Assembly: GCA_036940085.1 (NCBI GenBank)
Contig: JALLBK010000251.1
Span: 1-25,273 of the forward strand
Length of the DNA stretch: 25,273 bases
From: Discostella pseudostelligera
Taxonomy: Eukaryota > Bacillariophyta > Thalassiosirophyceae > Thalassiosirales > Thalassiosiraceae
Direction: 5' to 3'
This document shows positions 9,074 through 17,371 of the stretch, piece after piece (position 1 is the stretch's first letter; every line of letters starts with the position of its first letter). Below the pieces are notes generated by a model. It ran no database searches. It was not told the DNA's origin and was given only the letters and a program-made list of their open reading frames with translations. The position numbers and the translations under genes were made by a program.

Positions 9074-10940
9074 ATGGCGGTGGCACCTCTGGCATTCAGC
9101 CGTATGCCACACTCGGTGATAGCGGCAGTGTTCGTACTGCTTCAACTATTGTTGCCAGCAGCCGTCGTCGCCGAGAAGATTGTCATACATGACATTCAGG
9201 TGGCGCAGCAGCAATATCAACAAAAACAATTGCAGCAGCAACAACTGCACCGGTCATCATCGTCGTCGCTTTCGTCGCCGTCGACGCAACTCGTATCGGC
9301 AACAATAAAAGTACAACTCTACCGTGTATCCTCCACGATCAAACCATATCAACGGACATTGCTTGCCAATGCCCTACAAATATTTTTCGAACATGTATTC
9401 GACGATTCGAAACAAGATGTGTATAAGTTGGACATTACACATGTGGCGATATATGAAGAGAAACTTCTCATGAAGGCAACAACGGAGGGTAAAGATAGAA
9501 AGTTGGTGTTGAATTCTCTGCAGGCAACTCGTCAGTTCCATATGCCGCAGGCGAGAAGTGGAGGAGGAGCAAAAGAAGTAGTTGGAGATGATGATGATGA
9601 TGATGAGACTGAACAAGGAGATGATGGATATGACGATGACAGCGATGACAAGAACTACAGCGGAGGAGAATTGTTGAATTCTCTGCAGGCACGTCAGTTC
9701 CATATCCAGCAGGCTAGAAGCGGAGGAGGAGCAATGGAAGTAAATGGAGATGATGATGAAACCGAACAAGGAGATGATGGATACGACGATGAATATTATG
9801 ACGATGGCAGTGATGACAAGAACTACGATGCTGTCGACGAGGAGACTGAATCAACTGAAGTGGTGAGGACTTATACTCAGACATCCGACAGCGGCAGTGA
9901 CTCCTCCTCCAGGAACTTCGTGTTGTCATTTGCAACCTTCGTCTCTGCCGTGGATAGTACCCAACCATTATCATCTCTTTCTCAGGAGGGTGAATTTGAA
10001 GCCATGTTGATACACATATGTCAAAAGTTTAGTAGCCATCTAGTGGAGTTTGTTCAGAGCATTGATGATGAGTACTTCTATCATGTTACAAATGCGATGG
10101 TGAGTGGATATGAAGACGATGAGCTGCGGGAGAAGGAGGAAGAGGAAGGAATGGTTACACTGGAGAGTGAAATGTTGACATCGTCATCAGAATCGAGGTC
10201 GAACGCAGCGTCGATCGGTGCAATATCGCTGGGTAGCATTGCATTGGTGCTTGCTGCGATCACGGTACGCAGGTAAGACTCTTGAATACATATGTGTGGC
10301 AGAAGAAGCTCATGTGAAACCTAACTTATTGGATATTTGGTGTTGATTCCTCACATGACATTGAAATGATAGGAGACTACAACGGCGCAAGATCAATCGA
10401 TGGAAAGTTCATGAAATTTCATCATCCAATGAAATCGATGCATCATCCTCCATCAAATCGCTGCAAATTTTGTACAACAAAAAAACAAACGACGACTATT
10501 ATGATGATGATTACTCATTTGATCCACTAGGAACTAATAACATGTACAGCAATGGCGATAGAAGTCCGAACTGGTCTAGTCCTTACGATGGAGACCATAC
10601 CTCGAATGAAAAATGCTCACCAACAGAGGAATTCATCTCGTCAAGTAGAAGTAAACTCTACCAACAAACATCATCAAAAATCAATATTGCATTGGAAGAA
10701 CAACAACATGTCTATGCTCCACCGGGTAAGGTAGGTGTGGCCATTGACGTAATCGATGGAAATCCCGTGGTACATAAGGTAAAGCGAGGTTCGCCGCTCG
10801 AGGGATTGCTCCAACCGAAGGATATTGTAATTGCCATTGATGATGTCGATACAACGTGTATGAGTGCCGCCGATGTTACGCAACTGATGGTAAAGAGGAT
10901 GAAGTTTGATAGGAAGATCACATTTGTGCGCAGAAAGTAG
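9074..10940 (+). CDS. Type I membrane protein with acidic duplicated ectodomain and C-terminal PDZ-like domain
   Basis: Two exons, 9074-10272 and 10373-10940, with a 100-bp GTAAG...TAG intron; spliced length is 588 residues. The ATG at 9074 (ACCATGG context) begins a signal peptide: hydrophobic core at about 14-30, then V-V-A-E. The ectodomain has a Gln-rich stretch, a folded-looking region (about 75-145), and an in-frame 55-residue tandem duplication (146-200, 201-251) rich in Asp and ending D-D-K-N-Y. A transmembrane helix at about 379-397 is followed by R-R-R-L-Q-R-R-K. The cytoplasmic tail ends in a PDZ-like domain (about 514-588): G-K-V-G-V-A-I-D, G-S-P-L-E-G, D-I-V-I-A-I-D-D, then a helix with V-T-Q-L-M. 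PDZ domains bind C-termini or internal peptides, so a scaffold or sorting role is possible. The intron falls between the membrane helix and the tail. The ectodomain family is not recognised. Confidence 0.78.
9509..9826 (+). repeat. In-frame tandem duplication (165-bp unit) coding for an acidic ectodomain repeat
   Basis: Unit 1 starts at 9509 and unit 2 at 9674. Both begin TTGAATTCTCTGCAGGCA, continue with R-Q-F-H, A-R-S-G-G-G-A and an Asp/Glu tract with E-T-E-Q-G-D-D-G-Y, and end near D-D-K-N-Y. Divergence is by small in-frame indels and substitutions, so the duplication is real and moderately old. Confidence 0.85.
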
Positions 10941-11257
10941 ATTAGGGGTAGAATCGTTTTGCATCGAATTACATACTCCTACTTCATTAATTTCGTAATG
11001 ATTATTTTTGCCGTCTACCCTCGGGAAAACATGAAACCAGCCGCGAAGAAGGAAGAATGAAGGCCCGCAACTCTCTCTCTCTAGAGTGAGACAAGAAGTG
11101 CCATCGACTAGACTCTCCACGTGGAAGAGTATCGAGTCGAATCTATCTCAGAGGAGTATCGTCGGGATGGCAAAAATGGCGGGAAGTGAAGTGGGCCAAG
11201 TGCCACTACTTGTCACCATCGCGACATAAACAATAGGGCACCGATGAACGATGAACC
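10941..11257 (+). promoter_or_regulatory. Intergenic region upstream of the EF-hand nitroreductase
   Basis: 317 bp. It holds a (CT)6 run at 11071-11082, the palindrome TCCACGTGGA at 11116-11125 (G-box or E-box core CACGTG), a 20-codon upstream ORF at 11167-11229, and the element AAAATGGCGGGAAG at 11173-11186. It should contain the 3' end of the PDZ gene and the promoter and 5' leader of the next gene. Confidence 0.5.
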
Positions 11258-12802
11258 ATGATGACCATGAGATCCAATCCACCGTACGCCCTAGCCCTAT
11301 CCATCCTATTATGCAAAATAGGTTCACTAGCTGCATTTACTCTCCCTCGCAATCATGATTTAGCCTCAGCCTCAGCAGCAGGTCGAGTGAGTAAATTTCT
11401 CCAACTCCATGCGGCTGCCTCACCGTCGCCGTCGGATAGTAGCAGCGGCGTCGACAACCCCACCACCGCCGCCCGCACACTTATGGAAGTGGACGAGTCG
11501 AGTGAATACGAATACAACGAGGCTGATTTTGCTGACTATTCCAGTGATTACTCGGACGCTGATTTCGGTATTGATGGTGATGGTGATGAATTTTATAGCG
11601 ACGATGATGATGACAGTAGCGATAGCATTCTCAATGGATACGAATCCTACTCCGAAATTGGTGGCTTTGATTTATCCCCCTTCGAGAAGCATGCGCGGGA
11701 GGTGTTTTTATTGTATGCCGTTCAAGTCGAATCGACTATCGATCATGATGCTGAAAACCTTGCCCCAGGGGAGGTATGTGAAACTGTCGAATTGGATAAT
11801 GCGGCAATTTTGAAGAAAGATTTGTATTCCATGTTGCAAAATTTGGATATTGATGCCACCCCCGAAGAGAGTGAGGCATTGTTTAAATATTTGGATATTG
11901 ATGATGATGGACGCGTTTCGTTGGATGAGGTGAGTAGCTTTATGTTAGTGTCTATTGTGCTGTATTTACGGATACTCACAATTCATCATTTGCATTCAGT
12001 TCTTGCCATGGTACGCCGAGGCAATCGACTCTGCACAGCAAGCAGCACTTGGCTTTCAAAATCTCGTCAAAAGCCGTAGGACAGTACACAAATTCGACGC
12101 TACCGAAGTTGACGATGGAGTATTACGAAGGGCATTGGAATGTGCCATCGCCGCACCCAATCGACGGGGTACCGAACCTTGGCGATTCATCAAGTTGGGG
12201 AAGGAAACGGTGGGGAAAGTGAATGCGTTGCGAACAGAGATGCGGAATATGAATAGTATGGGACAATCATCTAGCATCAATGATGATGCCAAAGCAAATA
12301 GTAATGCAGAGGTCTCTTCGTCGGGAGTGGCCGGATCATTCGTTTCTTGGACCAGCGTTCCCCATTGGATTGTAGTTACCTACGCGCGAGCGCCACCCAA
12401 TTCCGGACCCGAGGGGAAGATCCAACAGCGCGAGGACTTCAAATCGACATGTTGTGCGGTGCAGAATTTTTTATTGTCCATGTGGAGTGAGGGGATTGGA
12501 ACAAAATGGACGGATGGACCAGTTCAGCGAACAGAGGTGAGAATTCACGAGAGCTCGTGACGACAAGTTTGTTTGTCGCAAATGTTATCTGTCGACTCAC
12601 TGCCATTGTCTTTCCATCTTCATCACAAATCACCACACATACAATCCGTTATTAGGAATTTGCAAAACTTTGTGGAATCAATTTGGAGAAGGAAAAGGTT
12701 GCTGGTGTGATCTGGTATGGATTTGCAAAAGGTGGGTTGAATAAGGCGGAACCCAAGTGGAGAAGTAAGGGTGTCGAAGAGGTTTTGGATATTTTGCCTT
12801 GA
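11258..12802 (+). CDS. Plastid-targeted EF-hand / nitroreductase fusion protein
   Basis: Three exons, 11258-11929, 12000-12536 and 12656-12802, introns 70 and 119 bp, all phase 0; 451 residues. The signal peptide ends S-L-A-A with Phe27 at +1, the pattern of diatom plastid presequences. An acidic Asp/Tyr/Ser region (about 77-130) precedes a canonical EF-hand loop D-I-D-D-D-G-R-V-S-L-D-E (213-224), whose last codon is the last codon of exon 1. Exon 2 starts with the outgoing helix and enters a nitroreductase domain: S-R-R-T-V-H-K-F (249-256), A-P-N-R-R-G-T-E-P-W-R-F (276-287), and the middle region with W-T-S-V-P-H-W. Exon 3 supplies V-A-G-V-I-W-Y-G-F. Family members are FMN-dependent NAD(P)H oxidoreductases; the substrate is unknown. 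Fusion to a calcium-binding EF-hand suggests calcium control in the plastid (inference). Only one clear EF-hand is seen; its partner is degenerate. Confidence 0.85.
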
Positions 12803-13374
12803 TGATGACGTCGTATGGATGTATGCATGGTTCATTATTGAAGTATTGCTAAGGCCCTGCCTTCGAGAGGGAGCTGAGTTTTTCAGTTGCATCGGCTGCC
12901 ATGATTCCGTCGGGGAACGTGATGTAAAGTTAGCTATCAGTTCCATTAATGAGTGGGGCATATCGGCCAAGACACGACAAACCTATTATGCGCATGCTCT
13001 CTGTTTCGGAATAGGAAGAGTAGTGGTTCACCATCGTCGGCTACCGAGCAATTCATCGGCAAACTGCATGCGATGATGCATCGTATCGATCAGCCTCAAT
13101 CCGAAGTGCAACTTAAGTATCTTTCTATCCCGGATCCTTTGTCATCTCTTCTGTTATGTATCCTTCGATCCCACAACTTCAATATACTAAGTATCTTTCA
13201 CGCCATTTCAACTTGGCTTTCCCTCCAAAAAAATGCCCCATTCTCAATCAATCTCCGACCGCAACAAGAAGTTCAAAATGATAGTGCACCATCTCATAGT
13301 ACTCCTATTGCCTTGACCTCCATCGACAAATGCAACCTCTTGCATAGCAAGCGTCTCCAGAGAAGACTATAAAA
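12803..13374 (+). other. Intergenic region with no recognised gene
   Basis: 572 bp holding the 3' end of the nitroreductase gene and the promoter of the RGG protein. TGACGTC occurs at 12806-12812. A 139-codon plus-strand frame (12953-13372) has no recognisable domain and a composition like non-coding DNA. ACTATAAAAATG at the downstream start has a TATA-like string, but it is too close to the ATG to act as a TATA box. Confidence 0.4.
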
Positions 13375-14868
13375 ATGTTTCCAGCCAAGCCATGTCAAGC
13401 GGGGAAATTCAAGCCAGTAAAACATCCTGCGACAAAGATTAGTGCACCTTTCGCATCAACGTCTTCGTCGTCATCCGCGGCGGCACCTAATTTTTGCGAA
13501 CGACGCGCACAAAATAATAATAATAATAAAAATAAGGGAAGTCCTCGACGACGAGGAGGAGGAGGTGGTGGTGGAGGTGGAGGAGGCCGCGGTGGCACCC
13601 GTCGACATCAACTTCACAAGCGACAGCATCAGCAACAAAATAACAATATTGTGCATGGGAGCCGAGGTGGTGGTAGAGGAAGAGGCAGAGGCAGAGGGCG
13701 ATGTGTTGGAGCCGGAGGATGTCGCTTAGGAGACAGATTCGTATTTGCAGCACCCAAAGGTGCACCATTTTTCACCGGTGATGTCGGCAAGCTTCCTCCA
13801 CCAGACGTTTTGCCATTCTTCTCCAATTATTGTGATGTCACTGAACCCAGCAATCATGAAGGTGACTTAGTGTCATCGCCGTCATCGATACGGGAGAAAA
13901 TAATACCATCGGCTCTGAGTGGTGGTTATGATGTTGACAATACTACATCATTTTCGGAATTTGCAGATGAGTCGACATTGCTCACTGCCATCACTACAAC
14001 AGCTTCACAACATTATCATGTTCGCTTGTCACCCATATCTTCCAGGAAAGAATCCATAGCCAGCAATATAGGAGATGGTGCTTCGTCATCGGAGGGAATA
14101 ACGTCATCGGCTCTCGGTGGTGGTTATGATGCGGACAATACAGCAATATCGGCATGTGCAGCAGAGGTGACATTGCCCACTACCATCACTACGACTGCTT
14201 CACAACACTATCATAAGTGCTTGTCACCCAAAGAATCCTTGGTGATAGAAGATGAGGGACAATGTGACTCTGAAATTTCTTCAAGCAAGGATAGGATGAG
14301 GGAAGAATATTCCATGTCAATACATGAAATTATCTACGGTTGTAGTGGTGGCACCACTGACGAGCAAACGAAACTTGAATTCCATCCCACAAGCAACAAT
14401 ATTATCTCCGAAATGGATCACTATGGTTCCCATTGGAACAATCATGCATCGAAGGCAGAGGAGGAACAGCAGCAGCAGGTGGTGGAGGTGGTGGAGGAGA
14501 AGGAGCAGGAGGAGATGAAGCAAGCAATTGTTGAAGACAATATGGGTAAACTACCACCAGATGAAAAGTCTCCAATGAAAAGTCTCAGCGACACCTACAA
14601 CATGGAAGGAGATGCAAATTCTGTAGATTGTGTGAATGCTGATAATAATGATGATGGTGGCGACGAAGATGAAGATGGTGGTGGTGATTGCAATTCAGTG
14701 GTCATTCACAAAGCATACTACAAAGAATTGTGTAAGCAATTAACCTTCGCATTGAAGAAAGAAAAGAGTGATCATTGGGAATGTCGGCAGGAATTGACGC
14801 GTATTAAGCAAGAGTATTCTGAGCTCCGACGCCGCTTTCGGGAAGCACAATGTTTGTTTCAGAGATGA
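13375..14868 (+). CDS. Unrecognised RGG/Gly-rich low-complexity protein with C-terminal coiled coil
   Basis: A single 497-residue open frame; the ATG at 13375 is preceded in frame by a TAG about ten codons upstream. The N-terminal third is basic: an Asn run, eleven Gly (61-71), then R-G-G and G-R repeats (about 97-110), the composition of RGG-box RNA-binding proteins. Two related segments follow (about 178-227 and 243-288), sharing S-A-L-x-G-G-Y-D-x-D-N-T, T-I-T-T-T-A-S-Q-H-Y-H and S-P...K-E-S. After an acidic part, the last 55 residues (about 442-497) are charged with heptad-like spacing and form a predicted coiled coil. No signal peptide or membrane segment. RNA binding with oligomerisation is an inference from composition only. 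The length of the frame and the internal duplication argue that it is coding. Confidence 0.6.
   Translation: MFPAKPCQAGKFKPVKHPATKISAPFASTSSSSSAAAPNFCERRAQNNNNNKNKGSPRRRGGGGGGGGGGGRGGTRRHQLHKRQHQQQNNNIVHGSRGGGRGRGRGRGRCVGAGGCRLGDRFVFAAPKGAPFFTGDVGKLPPPDVLPFFSNYCDVTEPSNHEGDLVSSPSSIREKIIPSALSGGYDVDNTTSFSEFADESTLLTAITTTASQHYHVRLSPISSRKESIASNIGDGASSSEGITSSALGGGYDADNTAISACAAEVTLPTTITTTASQHYHKCLSPKESLVIEDEGQCDSEISSSKDRMREEYSMSIHEIIYGCSGGTTDEQTKLEFHPTSNNIISEMDHYGSHWNNHASKAEEEQQQQVVEVVEEKEQEEMKQAIVEDNMGKLPPDEKSPMKSLSDTYNMEGDANSVDCVNADNNDDGGDEDEDGGGDCNSVVIHKAYYKELCKQLTFALKKEKSDHWECRQELTRIKQEYSELRRRFREAQCLFQR
13906..14238 (+). repeat. Diverged internal duplication in the RGG protein gene
   Basis: Two copies, about 13906-14055 and 14101-14238, share TCGGCTCT..GGTGGTTATGATG near their starts, a run of Ile/Thr codons followed by GCTTCACAACA(C/T)TATCAT, and TTGTCACCCA near their ends. 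They differ by substitutions and in-frame gaps, so the protein repeat is better kept than the DNA. Confidence 0.7.
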
Positions 14869-14947
14869 AGTGAAGAGAAAATCATCCTTATGTATACAGT
14901 TAGAGAACGTTTATTTCACTGATATCGTCAGCCTCCATGTGCCGTCA

Positions 14948-16962
14948 TTAGTAACCAAACTCTATCTCCACGGTGGCATACCCTGGAGAAGTTTCAATAT
15001 TCACTTCGGTCACTCGAATCACCAATGGTAATCCGGTATTTCTCCAATCATGGATGGTGGCACTGCGTCCTTCCCGAAGTCCGCCCTTTAGAAAACTTTG
15101 TGAGTACGTCTCTCCATTCCCTGCGTTCACTCGATGTACTGTCACCATATCGATTTTCGATTGTGTGTCCGAGCTTATGCCTTTGGCGCGATTGAATGCT
15201 AAGAACCAATCAGCTTGACCTCCGGATTCCAGCTTTAGCGTGATGGGATGTCCATCGGGATTGTTTTTGTAGTCAGCCAGTCCGACAAGATTTCCACGCC
15301 AGGATGTTCCTGCAGTGGTACCAGAGTTGAAAGATACAGCATGGTCGGCGTCGTACCAGCTATATTGATGGAGGTGTTTGAATGTAAATAAGAATTCAGA
15401 ATGCATGGTGGATAATTCCTTTTCATTGTTCCGGTCTTCTTTGCAACTCACCTTCCTGAACCTACAGATATCTGGTAGTTCTTTGCTGGATTGAAGCACA
15501 TCATCCCCACATCATCCGAGAATAAAGGATTGCCCATCAAACAAGTGTGATCTGTGTAAATCTCTCCATCAGTGCCTCCACTATGAGCAAGATTCATATT
15601 ATGTCCAAATTCATGCATGGTCACTGCTGGGTACTTGTAGTTCTCGCCTATAAACACACTCAACCAATGATTGACGAATGCATAGGCCGCAAATTCACAT
15701 GTGGTTTCGATTTGGTAGCATCCCTCCAAGACAAATGCAATATGATGAAATGGTCCGGGTAACTCATGTCCAAGTTTCGTTGCCAGGGCTCGTTGTGCCG
15801 ACTCCGCAATTTCCTCTTGTGTACTGCTTTGTAATCCAACATCAATCGTCAATTCCATCACACCCGGTGCGGCTAGGAGGTTGTCATACTCATCGGTACC
15901 ATAATTATTCGTCATGAGGAGCTTTCCAAAGGAGCATCGTCTAAAGCCAGAGACTAACGTCCTAGTATCACCATAGGTGCCAAAGAATTTATCCGATATC
16001 GTTGCGGCATCTTCGGGAACGGCGAGACCATTGCGGTCGGTAACACGTACGACAAGTACCCGGTGAATACCCTCGTACACGGAGGATAACCTTCGACTGT
16101 TCTCTTCTGAATTGGTAGTTATCTTTATCGGTCCTTCTGGCAAGGTAACACTATTACTGCTGTACCCGGAAGATGTTGATATCCCCTGGGGAGTATTCAC
16201 CTCAATCGACGACAATGCACTAATCAAATGTCCTTTATTGAGCATTTGTCGCAATTCCGCCACCTGGTCATCAGTACCACGAACAGGAAGGACCCGACCA
16301 TTAGACATTTCACAGACAAATTCTTCATCGGTGGGTAGGACCGTGGAGGAATCGTTGTAGGGGAGGGTAACATCTTCATCGGGATACATGACATCCATAT
16401 CGTAACTTTCCGTGGAGGTTGTTAGAAGACGCCATCCATTGACGGCAATGACACTTTTGCACGAAGAACTTGATTCTTCCGACGACGCAGATGACTCCAC
16501 CTCATCATCAACGAATATATCAATATCTCCATTGCCAAAATCATCATCTGTTGCGGCCCTTGCGACCATGTCTAGATCCAGCTCCCCCTCCTCCTCAGTC
16601 TCGGTCGTAGTACCATCGACCTCCACAACTTGCTCAGTTTCCATCTCGTTGGTCACAATATCCGGTTCTTCCTGCTTCTGCTGCTGCTGCTGCTCTTTAT
16701 GTTTGCTTTCGTGTCGTTTCAATAATCTCGCATTGCTCCACTGCACCTCATCCAACGCCAACAGTCTACTCAATTTTGGAATGAAGCCGGTGGTCGTCGT
16801 CCCGCCGCCGCCGCCGCCTCCGACTGTCATTTCTTCTTGGCCAGCAGGAAGATCTTTTGCCGATGCCAAGAGTGCGCAGCAGATGATCGTCATCATGAGT
16901 AGACCTGCCATCATCCTGGAAATGGCAACCTTCAACTTCATCGATTTCTTCCTTGGTATCAT
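14948..16962 (-). CDS. Gametolysin-type zinc metalloprotease (peptidase M11), secreted
   Basis: Two exons, 16962-15452 and 15359-14948, with a 92-bp GTGAGT...TAG intron; 640 residues. Splicing joins N-P-A-K-N-Y-Q-I-S to S-W-Y-D-A, matching the K-N-W-Q-L-G-W-Y segment of M11 peptidases. Signal peptide at about 17-35. A long acidic, Gln- and Ser-rich pro-region with a run of eight Gly (47-54) follows, then R-R-L at 290-292 as a possible processing point. The metzincin site is H450-E-F-G-H454-N-M-N-L-A-H460, with the Met-turn in C-L-M476-G-N. Gametolysin in Chlamydomonas degrades cell-wall glycoproteins at mating; in diatoms a role at the cell surface or in extracellular matrix turnover is plausible but not shown. 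The C-terminal domain (exon 2) is beta-rich. It converges with the RGG gene at a 79-bp gap. Confidence 0.88.
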
Positions 16963-17371
16963 TGCAATGATGTATTATGGAGACGATGATGACACGCTGG
17001 ATGGGAGCATTGTGTGCTCTATGCTTCACAAATATTAATTGAGGGAAGGCAAAGTGAGAGAGAGAGTTGAGAATCTGATAATAGTAGGAGAGGACGAGCA
17101 ACGCCAAGTTTGGAAACAACAACTTCTCTTCCGCCTCATTCATTTTACCATGATGCTCTAGGTGCCAGTAACATTTTTGCCATTATGTGTCGGTAGGAAG
17201 TCCAATTCAGTACGATACTACTTATTCCGACGTGTGTGATTCAAAATTAAATATGGCGGGAAGATTCGGATCTTTTCAAGCTGTCGCCAGACAGACCGTG
17301 CACCACACCCTTCACGTCCGTCCGTCAGTCGTCGGTCGGTCCTGCGGCCGGCGGCCGTCTGAACCTGAACC
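16963..17371. promoter_or_regulatory. Divergent intergenic region (metalloprotease / FBPase)
   Basis: 409 bp between divergent starts. It contains a GA run at 17056-17066 and the element AATATGGCGGGAAG at 17250-17263, also found upstream of two other genes here. The stretch near 17310-17360 is GC-rich with repeated CGTC/GTCGG. No gene was recognised. Confidence 0.45.

Noticed and set aside
12953..13372. 139-codon plus-strand frame in the nitroreductase-RGG gap
   Set aside because: No domain, ends just before the next ATG, and its composition is like intergenic DNA.
13555..13590. GGN/GAG repeat run, considered as a microsatellite or a sequencing artefact
   Set aside because: It stays in frame and codes for Gly in a Gly/Arg-rich protein, like neighbouring low-complexity parts.
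16412..17038. 208-codon plus-strand frame
   Set aside because: It is the complement of the Ser/Glu-rich M11 pro-region, which explains its Ser/Val/Cys runs.
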